NCBI GenBank assembly: GCA_033855775.1
Contig: JAWVFT010000126.1
Location: 37,471-101,470, forward strand
DNA from: DASVTR01 sp033855775
Lineage (GTDB): Bacteria; Acidobacteriota; Blastocatellia; Pyrinomonadales; Pyrinomonadaceae
Reading direction: 5' to 3'
DNA length: 64,000 bases
The position numbers and the translations under genes were made by a program. Under the pieces are notes generated by a model. The model was not told the origin of the DNA and made no database searches. It saw only the letters and a program-made list of their open reading frames with translations. Positions 8,582 through 16,651 of this stretch are shown in pieces. How positions within the stretch are numbered: position 1 is the first letter of the stretch; each line of letters begins with the position of its first letter.

Positions 8582-9487
8582 TTAAGTTTTCCCGACGCCG
8601 CTCGGAGCATCGCTGCCCGGATTGCCGCGAATGTAGTTGTCCGAGTAAGACTCAATCGTGCCGCCGCCGTTGTCCAAGCCCTTCGTGATATTGTTCGAGA
8701 CGGTCGAAGCGCCAAGCCGCGCCACGCCGCTCGACTCGACTCTCACGCCGTTGCCGTTGTGCGTCGCCACGCATGAATCCATGTTGACGACTGCCGTTGA
8801 GCCGGAAGCCAGAAAGCCAGCCGTGCCGCAGCCCGATGCCGTGCTGTCCTTGATGGTGAACTGCGAGTTGGTTCCGGCCTTGTAGCCGTTGGTGCAGCCG
8901 AAGACTTTCGTGTTGTCTATGTCGGCGCGCACGGTGCCTGCGCTCGTCGTTGAGACGATGCCTCCGGCGATGCAGTTGCTGATGTTGGAGTGCGTCACGG
9001 AGACAAAGCCCGCCGCCGTCTTGTTAACGTCAATGCCGAAGTTGGTGAAGCCCCAGATGCGGCACTTCTCAACGATGAGCGTCGTGCCTGCGAGAAAGCG
9101 TATGCCGTTGATGCCGTTGCAGGCTCCGTCAATGTCGAGGTTCTTCAGGTAGATGGCGCTTCCGGCGGCGGGGGCGTTGACGATGACGCCGTTGGTCAGC
9201 GCGGCAAGGATGCCCGCGAGCGTGCCTTCGCCGTTAATCGTGATGGACTTGGTAATCGTCACGGCTCCGAATCCGCCGGGGTCAAGGACGGAGATTTCGC
9301 CGCAGGTGGCGGTCTTCGAAATCGCGCCCGCGAATGTCTTGCAGGGAGCGGTGCGCGAGCAGGGGTTAACGTCGTCGCCGACGCCCGAAACCCATGTGCG
9401 CGTGGCTTGGGCCTGCGCAAAGGAAGCGGCGGCCAGCACGAGCAGGCAGACGGTTAAAAGCTGAATCGAGTTTCTGAGCTTATTCAT
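8582..9487 (-). CDS. Secreted right-handed parallel beta-helix protein
   Basis: Exported protein of 301 residues. Residues 1-26 form a classical signal peptide (MNKLRNSIQ, hydrophobic core, ASFAQAQA). The mature part has the short, repetitive, Gly/Asn/Ser/Thr-rich beta-strand pattern of right-handed parallel beta-helices (for example NGIRFLAGTTLIVEKCRIWG, FGIDVNKTAAG, GNGVRVESSGVARLG, GLDNGGGTIESYSDNYIRGN). Family members include pectate-lyase-fold enzymes and non-enzymatic surface proteins, and no catalytic residues can be assigned. A pair of cysteines sits in the segment PCSRTAPC. The start ATG at 9487 is supported by AAGGAG about ten bases upstream on the coding strand. It is monocistronic and converges on the P450 gene. 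Confidence 0.8.
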   Translation of the reverse strand: MNKLRNSIQLLTVCLLVLAAASFAQAQATRTWVSGVGDDVNPCSRTAPCKTFAGAISKTATCGEISVLDPGGFGAVTITKSITINGEGTLAGILAALTNGVIVNAPAAGSAIYLKNLDIDGACNGINGIRFLAGTTLIVEKCRIWGFTNFGIDVNKTAAGFVSVTHSNISNCIAGGIVSTTSAGTVRADIDNTKVFGCTNGYKAGTNSQFTIKDSTASGCGTAGFLASGSTAVVNMDSCVATHNGNGVRVESSGVARLGASTVSNNITKGLDNGGGTIESYSDNYIRGNPGSDAPSGVGKT

Positions 9488-9873
9488 TTGAGAGGCTCCT
9501 TTTCACCTGTTCGGTGTTGTATAGGTCTGGGCTGATTGGAAGTTGGACTCCGCTGAACATGCGCGCCGGTGGTTGCTTCGGAAAGAGAATCGCAACCGCC
9601 GCGTTTGAGAAACACCCGCTTGTCAGTCGAAAAAAGGTAAGTGGCTTTTACACCAAATTCGTTTTTTTGACAATAGCAATCTGCCTGCGCTTTGATGATG
9701 AAGGAGAGGCTCCGACCATTGAGAGTTCGCGTCGCGCAAGCCGCCTGCGCTTGCTTGCTCGCCCGTTTGCGATACTGTTAAGCTCTGGTTGTTTTCATAT
9801 TCCGAAAGGGCGCGCGTAGTTTCTGCCGCAGGGCAGCGAAGGCCGCGCGAAGTTAGCGAAAGGTTTTGAGGTT
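9488..9873. other. Intergenic region between divergent genes, no gene seen
   Basis: This 386-base stretch separates the beta-helix gene (minus strand) from the Trm112-like gene (plus strand). An open frame at 9514-9819 has no recognisable protein features and I treat it as chance. A TTGACA at 9667-9672 lies in a T-rich patch, but the segment where a -10 box would sit (TTTGAT, 9691-9696) is a poor match. Promoters for both genes presumably lie here. Confidence 0.5.
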
Positions 9874-10065
9874 ATGGCGATTAGTCAAGATTTGTTGGAC
9901 ATACTGGCATGCCCCGCCTGCAAGGCGAAGGTCGAGTTGAAAGAGGACGGCAGCGGCTTGAAATGTCAGGACTGCAAGCGCGTCTATCCGGTGCGCGACG
10001 ACATTCCGGTGATGCTGATTGACGAAGCGACGATTGAAGATGAAGAGCCTGCTCAGAAAGCTTGA
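9874..10065 (+). CDS. Trm112-like zinc-ribbon protein
   Basis: Small cytoplasmic protein of 63 residues of the Trm112/YcaR (UPF0434) family. Four cysteines form two CxxC knuckles (C13-P-A-C16 and C31-Q-D-C34), followed by the family-typical RVYPVRDDIPVMLIDEA. Eukaryotic Trm112 activates methyltransferases; the bacterial proteins are often found beside lipid A and LPS genes, and their exact role is unsettled. Here the gene overlaps the following GT9 glycosyltransferase and begins a run of envelope genes, which fits that association. Its length is normal for the family. Confidence 0.88.
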   Translation: MAISQDLLDILACPACKAKVELKEDGSGLKCQDCKRVYPVRDDIPVMLIDEATIEDEEPAQKA

Positions 10066-11224
10066 GCCGACGGTCACGGTCGCGGGCGTCGCGCCGAACG
10101 CGCGCCCCGTCTCCGCTGTGAGCGAGCCGCAACCGCTCGCGCCCGCGCGTTGGGATTGGCAGGGAGTGCGGCGCGTGCTGGTGGTTCGCCTGCGCTCGAT
10201 AGGCGACACGGTTCTGGCGACGCCTTCGCTCTACGCGTTGCGCCGTTTTCTGCCACGCGCGCGGATAGACATCGTGCTGGAAAACTGGGTCGCGCCCGTG
10301 CTCGACGGCTGCGCCGATGTTGACAACGTGTTACTGGTCGAACGCGGCAGCACGATGGCGCGCGCGCGCATGGCGCGTCAACTGCGCGCGAACGATTACG
10401 ACGTGGCCTACAATCTTCATGGCGGGACGACGGCGACGCTGTTGATGCGGGCCGCCGGCGCGCGTCATCGCGTCGGCTATGCCGACTATCAATACAGCCG
10501 CCTGCTCAATCATCCGGCTCCGCCCGCGCCCGCGCTCTGGCGCAAGGAGAAGACGCATTCCGTCGAGCAACAACTCGCGCTCTTAGGCTGGACGGGCGTT
10601 CCCGTCAGCGACGGCCCGCCGACGCGCCTCGCCGTGACGGACGAAGCGGCGCGCAGCGTGAACAAGAGATTGCAGGAGAGCGGACTCGAAGCGGGCGAGC
10701 CGTTCGCGCTCGTGCATCCGGCAGCCGCGTTCGAGTCGAAGCAGTGGAGCGTTGACAACTTTGCTCGCGTCGTTGAAAGTCTGGCGGCGCGCGGCCTGCG
10801 CGTCGTGGCTCTGGCCGCAGCGAATCAAGCTCAGCTTCTCGAAGCTCTGCAAGCGCGAAGCTCGACGCGCATAGAGTCGTTCACGAATTTCTCTTTGCCG
10901 GAAGTGACGGCGCTTGCGGCGCGGGCGCGCATCTTCGTCGGCAACGATAGCGGCATCGCGCACATGGCGGCGGCGGTCGGCGCTCCGTCGGTCGTTATCT
11001 TCGGCTCGTCAAACGTCGCGCACTGGCGGCCATGGACGACGCGCCCGGCGGAAGTCGTGCGCGAAGAGATGCCCTGCGCGCCGTGTCCCGGCTACACCTG
11101 CGCGGAGTTTGAGCAGCCCGAATGCATTCGCCGCGTGACGGTCGAACGCGTCGAAGCCGCCATCGAAAGAGTCTGGCAGCAGAGCGCTCGCGCCGTCGCC
11201 GCCGCGCCGGCCCGCTCAAGATAG
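10040..11224 (+). CDS. Glycosyltransferase family 9 (heptosyltransferase-like)
   Basis: About 394 residues. It matches GT9/ADP-heptose:LPS heptosyltransferases: an N-terminal Rossmann half (VLVVRLRSIGDTVLATPSL), a C-terminal half with the donor-site motif GNDSGIAHMAAAVGAPSVVIF, and a distal PCAPCPGYTCAEFEQPECI segment with several cysteines typical of the family. It transfers a heptose or related sugar to the LPS core at the inner face of the membrane. I chose ATG 10040, which overlaps the end of the Trm112-like gene by 26 bases and suggests translational coupling; an in-frame TTG at 10019 would lengthen it by 7 residues. The heptose kinase gene follows after 19 bases, so donor synthesis and transfer are encoded together. 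Confidence 0.88.
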   Translation: MKSLLRKLEPTVTVAGVAPNARPVSAVSEPQPLAPARWDWQGVRRVLVVRLRSIGDTVLATPSLYALRRFLPRARIDIVLENWVAPVLDGCADVDNVLLVERGSTMARARMARQLRANDYDVAYNLHGGTTATLLMRAAGARHRVGYADYQYSRLLNHPAPPAPALWRKEKTHSVEQQLALLGWTGVPVSDGPPTRLAVTDEAARSVNKRLQESGLEAGEPFALVHPAAAFESKQWSVDNFARVVESLAARGLRVVALAAANQAQLLEALQARSSTRIESFTNFSLPEVTALAARARIFVGNDSGIAHMAAAVGAPSVVIFGSSNVAHWRPWTTRPAEVVREEMPCAPCPGYTCAEFEQPECIRRVTVERVEAAIERVWQQSARAVAAAPARSR

Positions 11225-11243
11225 CAATCCAGCCGACCCATCT

Positions 11244-12245
11244 ATGAATCAACTGACACAACAACGCGCGCGCGCCATTGCGCGACTGATGAGCAGCCGG
11301 AGGGTCCTGGTTTACGGCGACGTGATGCTGGATGAATTTGTGTGGGGCGACGTGACGCGGATTTCGCCGGAAGCGCCTGTGCCTGTCGTTGACATCCGGC
11401 GCGAGTCGGTGCATCTGGGCGGCGCAGCCAACGTGCTGGCAAACTTGCTGGCTCTGGGCGCGAGCGCGAGCGTTGTCGGCGTCATCGGTCAAGACTCTGC
11501 GGGCGAGCGTCTTCGCGCGGAGTTGGAACGCGGCGCGGGCATGGAGCACGCGGGCGCGTCGCTCGTCGTTGACGAGAGCCGCCCGTCAACCATCAAGACG
11601 CGCATCATCGCGCACAACCAACTCGTCGTCCGCGCAGACCGCGAACGCCGCACGCCCGTCGCCGCCGCGATTGAAGACCGGCTCATACACGTCTTGCTCG
11701 GCGCGCTCAAGGAGGCGGACGCTTTCGTCATCTCCGATTATGAGAAGGGAGCGGTCACGCCGCGCGTGCTGGCCGAGGTTCTGCCCGCGGCTTACGAGCG
11801 CGGGATGCCCGTGCTGGTTGACCCGAAGATTCGCAACTTTCTCTCGTATCGCCCGGCGACGCTCATCACGCCGAATCATCACGAAGCCTTGCGCCTGACC
11901 AACACCGAAGACCACACGGACGAGGGACTCAAAGCGGCGGCGGAGCTAATCCGCGAGCGTCTCGCTTGCGAGTCGGTGCTCATCACGCGCGGCGAGCGCG
12001 GAATGATGCTCCTGGAAAAAGAGCGCGAGCCGGTTTACGTCGAGACGGCGGCGCGCGAAGTCTACGACGTGACGGGCGCGGGCGACACTGTGATAGCGAC
12101 GCTCTCAGCCGCGCTCGCCGCGGGAGCCACGATGCTCGAAGCGGCGATTCTCGCAAACCACGCCGCCGGAATCGTCGTCGGTAAAGTTGGCACGGCCACG
12201 GCCACCGCCGACGAGATTGTCAACTCCATCGAGCTTGACGAATAG
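11244..12245 (+). CDS. hldA: D-glycero-beta-D-manno-heptose-7-phosphate kinase
   Basis: PfkB/ribokinase-family sugar kinase of 333 residues that matches the kinase half of HldE/RfaE: VLVYGDVMLDEFVWGDVTRISPEAP at the start, LGGAANVLANLLALGA for substrate binding, KTRIIAHNQLVVRADRE, and the C-terminal catalytic TGAGDTVIATLSAALAAG with the general-base Asp. It phosphorylates heptose-7-phosphate at O1 on the route to ADP-heptose for LPS core. The adenylyltransferase half of bifunctional HldE is absent, so a separate hldC-type gene is expected elsewhere. It follows the GT9 gene by 19 bases. The stop codon lies inside the first unit of a 21-base triple repeat. Confidence 0.88.
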   Translation: MNQLTQQRARAIARLMSSRRVLVYGDVMLDEFVWGDVTRISPEAPVPVVDIRRESVHLGGAANVLANLLALGASASVVGVIGQDSAGERLRAELERGAGMEHAGASLVVDESRPSTIKTRIIAHNQLVVRADRERRTPVAAAIEDRLIHVLLGALKEADAFVISDYEKGAVTPRVLAEVLPAAYERGMPVLVDPKIRNFLSYRPATLITPNHHEALRLTNTEDHTDEGLKAAAELIRERLACESVLITRGERGMMLLEKEREPVYVETAAREVYDVTGAGDTVIATLSAALAAGATMLEAAILANHAAGIVVGKVGTATATADEIVNSIELDE

Positions 12246-12302
12246 TTAATTGAACTTAAAGAATAGTTAAGTGAGCTTAATGAATAGTTAATCGAGCTTA
12301 AC
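12240..12302 (+). repeat. Three tandem 21-base units over the hldA stop codon
   Basis: Three head-to-tail copies of about GAATAGTTAATTGAACTTAAA at 12240-12260, 12261-12281 and 12282-12302, each differing at a few positions. The first copy contains the hldA stop codon, so the gene end appears to have been multiplied. AT-rich compared with its surroundings. The 21-base unit equals three seven-base steps, like the heptamer arrays elsewhere. Confidence 0.85.
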
Positions 12303-12349
12303 GAACAGTCCCTTTCGATTGGCCCCAACCAATCGTGTGAGATTAACCG

Positions 12350-13537
12350 ATGAAGACGAGTCGCCCCCATCTCGTGCTTACGCTACTGCTGCTGCTACTG
12401 CCCTGCATAGCTCTCCTTTCGTCCTGCAAGCGCGCGCCCAGGCGCATCACGCTGCGGCTCAACATCGCGCCGAGCGTCACGCACGTCGCCCCCGGCCATC
12501 GCTCGCGCCTCGTCGCCTATCAACAATACCGCGAGGAATCCGGCGACCCTGACGCCGCCAGCGCCGCGCCCGACAGCGACGGGCTGCACAGCGAAGCGGT
12601 CGCCGCGCGTTGGAGCGTCGCCGAAACCGAGATTGCTTCCATCAGCGACGACGGCACGTTGACGGCCCTCAAGCCCGGTCGTGTGACCGTCAAAAGCGAC
12701 TGGGAAACTTACGAAGAGACGACGACCGTTGAGGTCGTCAGGAACTTGCCGGTCGAGAGCCTGCCGCTGCTCGGCAGTCGCGGCTTGCGTTGTGAGCCGC
12801 GAGGGGTCGCGCTCAGCCTCGACGCCGAACGCGCAGTCCGTTTCCGTTTGAGTTTCAGCGAGGGCTGCCGCGATATAGAGTTGACAGCGGCGGCTCCTGA
12901 GCATCAACTGCCATGGGAGTTTGAAGCGGGCGACGCGCGGCTCGAATTGACGAACGCGCGCGGGCCAATCGTCAGCGGCGTCGCGCGTCTCGGCGGTGGC
13001 GGCGAAGTTTCGTTCACCACTTGGGCCGACGGCGCGGGCGCGTTTCCCATACGGCTTTCGGGCAAGACCGTCCTGCTCGTCGGCGACTCGATGGCCGAAG
13101 GCATCGGGCCTTACCTGCAAAAGAAGGTCGAGGCGGCGGGCGGGCGATTCATCAACGGGCAGGAGCGCAGTTCGACGATTATCTGGTGGCAAGGCTCCGG
13201 CAAGCTGCGCGCGCTTTTGAGTCAGGAGCAGCCCGACATCGTTTTCATCGCGCTCGGCTCAAACGAAATTTTTCTCGAACAGCCGGAACTGCGCGCGCCC
13301 GTCATCAAAGAGATGGTCGCGGAACTCGGCAAGCGTCCGGCCTTCTGGGTTGGCCCGCCGAGTTGGAAGCCGGACACGGGGCTGGTTCACGTCATTGACG
13401 AAAATTTTCAGAGCGGCCACTTCTACAATTCCAACGACCTCAAGGTTCCGCGCGCCAAGGACGGCAAGCACCCGACGGCCCAGGGCTATCAATCATGGAC
13501 GGAGTTGATTTGGAACTGGTACGCGCGCTCGCTATAG
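12350..13537 (+). CDS. Lipoprotein with Ig-like (BIG2) and SGNH-hydrolase domains
   Basis: Lipoprotein of 395 residues. A signal peptide with lipobox LLSSC places lipidated Cys26. A bacterial Ig-like BIG2 domain lies at about 90-125 (ISDDGTLTALKPGRVTVKS). The C-terminal half is an SGNH/GDSL hydrolase like those that remove or add acyl groups on surface glycans (DUF459/OafB-like): block I VLLVGDSMAEG with nucleophile Ser247, block III IALGSNE, and block V DGKHPT with Asp371 and His374. It probably de-esterifies a cell-wall or capsule polymer at the membrane surface. It follows hldA and precedes dacB on the same strand, but hairpins on both sides suggest its own transcription unit. Confidence 0.8.
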   Translation: MKTSRPHLVLTLLLLLLPCIALLSSCKRAPRRITLRLNIAPSVTHVAPGHRSRLVAYQQYREESGDPDAASAAPDSDGLHSEAVAARWSVAETEIASISDDGTLTALKPGRVTVKSDWETYEETTTVEVVRNLPVESLPLLGSRGLRCEPRGVALSLDAERAVRFRLSFSEGCRDIELTAAAPEHQLPWEFEAGDARLELTNARGPIVSGVARLGGGGEVSFTTWADGAGAFPIRLSGKTVLLVGDSMAEGIGPYLQKKVEAAGGRFINGQERSSTIIWWQGSGKLRALLSQEQPDIVFIALGSNEIFLEQPELRAPVIKEMVAELGKRPAFWVGPPSWKPDTGLVHVIDENFQSGHFYNSNDLKVPRAKDGKHPTAQGYQSWTELIWNWYARSL

Positions 13538-13554
13538 CATAAACTGTGCAGCAT

Positions 13555-13615
13555 GAACGCGGGCTGACGATGAATGAAAGACAACGTATCTTCAGTTCAT
13601 CGTCAGCCCGCATTC
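13555..13615 (+). terminator. Stem-loop after the SGNH lipoprotein gene
   Basis: GCGGGCTGACGATGAA (13559-13574) pairs exactly with TTCATCGTCAGCCCGC (13596-13611). With one G-T pair the stem extends to 13555-13574/13596-13615. It begins 18 bases after the stop codon and has a 21-base loop. There is no T-run, so it may be a terminator or an mRNA-stabilising hairpin. Confidence 0.55.
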
Positions 13616-13672
13616 GTCGTTCGTAGTCTCCCTCCGAGTCGCTCCCTGAAATCTGGACGGGCTTCATTGAAG

Positions 13673-15394
13673 ATGAAAATTAAAAACCGACAAGCATCAA
13701 GATTCGTCGCGCTGCTCCTGCTGCTTTCTTTGAGCTTCGGCGCGTTCGTTCCGGCCAGCGCGCAGAGCGTTCAACAGCAACGCGAACGAAGAGTGACGGC
13801 TCCGGCGTCGCGCGTCGCGCCCGCTCCGACGCCGACGCCAACTCTGAGGCCAACGCCGACGCCGACGCTCAGCGCGACGCCGAGCGCAACGCCGACGCCT
13901 GCGGCTTCGCCCGCCGTTGCTTCGACTGTCGCCGCGCCGAGCGCGCCGCGCACCGTCGAAGAGTTGCGCGCGTTCATAGATGAAGTCCTGCGTCGCTCGG
14001 AAATCGCGCCCGCGCAGTTGGCCGTTAAGGTCGCCTCGCTCGACACGGGCCGCGTCCTCTATGAAGAGAACGCCGGAAAGCTCTTGATGCCCGCGTCGAA
14101 CATGAAGGTCTACACGGTCGCCGCCGCGCTCGACCGTCTCTCGCCAGATTATCGTTACACCACTTCGGCCTACGCCAACGCGCGCCCCGACACCAACGGC
14201 ACGCTCAACGGCGACTTGATTATCTACGGGCGCGGCGACCCAAGCTTCTCGACCAACTTTAACAACGGCGATTACTACCGCGCGATTGACGACTTCGCGG
14301 CGCGCATCGCGGCCAGCGGCGTCAAACGCATTGAAGGCAATCTCGTCGGCGACGAAAGTTATTTCAAGGGGCCGCGCATCGGTTGGGGTTGGGAGTGGGA
14401 CGACCTGCAATCGCCGGACGGCGCGGAGGTCAGCGCGCTGACCGTCAATAACAACTCGCTCGATGTCTTCGTCAAGCCGGGCGCAAGCGTCGGGGCGCAG
14501 GCGACAATCACGACCGGCCCCGTCACGTCCGTCGTCAAGATAATCAATAACGTGACGACCTCCGCGCGCGGGACAAAGCGTGACGTGACGGTCGTTCGCC
14601 CGCTCGGCGAAAACGTGCTGGAAGTGAGCGGCAGCGTTCCGATGAGCGACACGACGGCGAGCGACAAAGGCTACGTCGGCAGCTACGCCATCACGAATCC
14701 GGCGTTGCTCTTCGTTGACTTGCTGCGCACGCAACTGGCGCAACGCGGCGTCACTTTGACGGGACAGATAAAGACGATGGATGCGCGAGAGCGCGGCCCG
14801 CTTCCGCTTCAGACCTCTTCGCTCGTCGAGATAGCCAGCATCAAATCGCCGCCCCTGAGCACAATCGCCGCGCAGTGTTTGAAGCCGAGCCAGAATCTCT
14901 ACGCGGAGCTTCTGTTGCGCACGCTCGGACGAGTCGCGGGCAGCTACGACCCGAAGCGCATCACGCTCGACGCGGGCATCGAAGTCGTCAGAAGTTTCCT
15001 CGTCACTGCTGGCATCGGCCCACGCGAAATCGTCATCTCCGACGGCTCAGGTCTGTCGCGTCACAACCTGATTACGGCTGAGGCGACCGTCAAGCTGCTG
15101 ACATACATGAGCCGTCATCGCTACAGCAATGCCTTCCGCGACGCGCTGCCGGTCGCGGGCGTTGACGGCACGCTCAAGAATCGCATGAAGGGAACAGCGG
15201 CGGCGGGCAACATGCGCGCGAAGACCGGAACGATTGATACGGTCGCCACGCTTTCCGGCTACGTCACTAGCGCGACGGGCGAACGCCTCGTCTTCTCCAT
15301 CCTGCTCAACCATTACCCGGAAGCCCCCGGCGAGCGGCGCGTCTATCTGGACGACATCGCCGTCGCGCTCGCAGCCTTCGCCGGTAGGTCTTGA
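13673..15394 (+). CDS. dacB: D-alanyl-D-alanine carboxypeptidase/endopeptidase (PBP4, peptidase S13)
   Basis: About 573 residues. It removes terminal D-Ala and cleaves cross-links of peptidoglycan in the periplasm. A signal peptide (LLLLLSLSFGAFVPASAQS) is followed by a proline/threonine linker of about 50 residues (PTPTPTLRPTPTPT), which is not typical of the family and may span wall material. Catalytic motifs: SxxK at Ser142-Asn-Met-Lys145 (PASNMKVYTVAAAL), the SxN-bearing segment SDGSGLSRHN, and KTG at about 517 (RAKTGTIDTVATLSGYV). ATG 13673 is chosen because it starts directly before the signal peptide; the frame extends back to 13574 without one. A heptamer array follows. Confidence 0.92.
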   Translation: MKIKNRQASRFVALLLLLSLSFGAFVPASAQSVQQQRERRVTAPASRVAPAPTPTPTLRPTPTPTLSATPSATPTPAASPAVASTVAAPSAPRTVEELRAFIDEVLRRSEIAPAQLAVKVASLDTGRVLYEENAGKLLMPASNMKVYTVAAALDRLSPDYRYTTSAYANARPDTNGTLNGDLIIYGRGDPSFSTNFNNGDYYRAIDDFAARIAASGVKRIEGNLVGDESYFKGPRIGWGWEWDDLQSPDGAEVSALTVNNNSLDVFVKPGASVGAQATITTGPVTSVVKIINNVTTSARGTKRDVTVVRPLGENVLEVSGSVPMSDTTASDKGYVGSYAITNPALLFVDLLRTQLAQRGVTLTGQIKTMDARERGPLPLQTSSLVEIASIKSPPLSTIAAQCLKPSQNLYAELLLRTLGRVAGSYDPKRITLDAGIEVVRSFLVTAGIGPREIVISDGSGLSRHNLITAEATVKLLTYMSRHRYSNAFRDALPVAGVDGTLKNRMKGTAAAGNMRAKTGTIDTVATLSGYVTSATGERLVFSILLNHYPEAPGERRVYLDDIAVALAAFAGRS

Positions 15395-15410
15395 AGCAGC
15401 GACGAGAACT

Positions 15411-15495
15411 TAAGAGCAAAAGCCAGCGGTTAGCCGTTCAAAGTCAGTTGAGGCTTTCGCTATCTTTGCTCACTGGTCGCTGACCGCTGCTCTTT
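15411..15495. repeat. Phased heptamer array, two partly complementary arms
   Basis: Left arm: TAAGAGC, AAAAGCC, AGCGGTT, AGCCGTT, CAAAGTC, AGTTGAG (15411-15452). Right arm: GCTCACT, GGTCGCT, GACCGCT, GCTCTTT (15468-15495). The reverse complement of the right arm (AAAGAGC, AGCGGTC, AGCGACC, AGTGAGC) matches the left arm with exactly one extra heptamer in the left arm, which shows the seven-base register. It lies between dacB and dapF. Confidence 0.6.
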
Positions 15496-15616
15496 GTCAT
15501 TCATCGCCTCCTGTGGCACAATCGTTGGCCCGATGAATGGGCTGCGCCGTCGCTTACAGCGAGCAGGATTTTTCCAGCAGGACAATCAGAGAACCCACAA
15601 AACTTTTTCGCCTTCG

Positions 15617-16474
15617 ATGCAGTTCATCAAATTCCACGGCTTCGGCAACGACTACATCGTCTTTGAAGAGCGCGAACTGGCTGGCGTCAGTTCGCTGAAC
15701 GAGTTTGCGCGGCGCGTCTGCGAGCGACACTACGGCGCGGGCGCCGACGGCATCACCGTCGTTCGTCCTTCGACCGGCGAGAGCGCGGATTTCAGCGTTC
15801 GCATCTTCAACGCGGACGGCAGCGAAGCCAATCTCTCCGGCAACGGCACACGCTGCACCGTGGCTTATCTTTATTATCGCGGCCTCTGGTCGGATGAAGC
15901 CCTGCGGCTCGACACGCGCAGCGGCGTCAAACTCTACAGCTTGCGCGAGCGCGTGTCGGACGGCCATTACTGGTTCGAGTCGGAGTTGGGCCAGCCGGGA
16001 TTCGAGAGCGCGGCGGTTCCGATTCTGACGGACGAGCCGCTTGAGCGCGTGACGAATTATCCGCTTGTGGTCGAGGGCGAGCGGTTGCGCGTGACGGCGC
16101 TTTCGATGGGCAATCCGAACTGCTGCATCTTCGTCGAAGAGTTTGACCAACTCGACTGGCGACGCCTGGGACGCGCGCTTGAAACGCATCAGCAATTTCC
16201 CGAACGCACGAACGTCGTCTTCGTGCGCGTGCGCGACCCGAACAACATCGAAGTCCGTCTCTGGGAGCGCGGCGTCGGCGAGACTTTCTCGTCCGGCACT
16301 TGTTCCTGCGCCGCAGCGGTCGCCAGCGCCTTGAACCAATTAACCGAACGGCGCGTCAGCGTCCACACTCCCGGCGGCGTGATTGAGGTCGAGTGGCGCG
16401 AGCGAGACAACGAAGTCTCGATGACGGGCCGCGCAGATATAGTCTACAGCGGCGCGTGGCTCGCCGAGCAATGA
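15617..16474 (+). CDS. dapF: Diaminopimelate epimerase
   Basis: Protein of 285 residues that converts LL- to meso-diaminopimelate for lysine and peptidoglycan synthesis. The start MQFIKFHGFGNDYIVFEE is the family N-terminus, so ATG 15617 is chosen although the frame extends back to 15494. The first catalytic cysteine is present in LSGNGTRC (Cys80). The second motif, usually GETLACGTGACA, reads GETFSSGTCSCAAAVA here. The usual catalytic Cys position is Ser, and cysteines occur two and four residues after the Gly. This may be a lineage-specific variant or an altered active site. It follows dacB, which fits a peptidoglycan group. Confidence 0.85.
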   Translation: MQFIKFHGFGNDYIVFEERELAGVSSLNEFARRVCERHYGAGADGITVVRPSTGESADFSVRIFNADGSEANLSGNGTRCTVAYLYYRGLWSDEALRLDTRSGVKLYSLRERVSDGHYWFESELGQPGFESAAVPILTDEPLERVTNYPLVVEGERLRVTALSMGNPNCCIFVEEFDQLDWRRLGRALETHQQFPERTNVVFVRVRDPNNIEVRLWERGVGETFSSGTCSCAAAVASALNQLTERRVSVHTPGGVIEVEWRERDNEVSMTGRADIVYSGAWLAEQ

Positions 16475-16651
16475 CGAGCGATGAAGGCGGCGCGACGAAT
16501 TATTGATGAGGGCTGCGCGATAAATTATTCGGAGCAAGGCTTTCATGCATCTTCATACATCGCGGGCGGCGTTGCTTTCATCTGTCAGTCGCGGCGTTCA
16601 TCAAATTTTTCAGCATCGTTTCGTTATAGTGTTCACCTTAATTTTCAAGCT

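Noticed and set aside
9514..9819. Open frame in the beta-helix/Trm112 spacer
   Set aside because: No domain, no ribosome-binding site, low similarity in composition to neighbouring genes.
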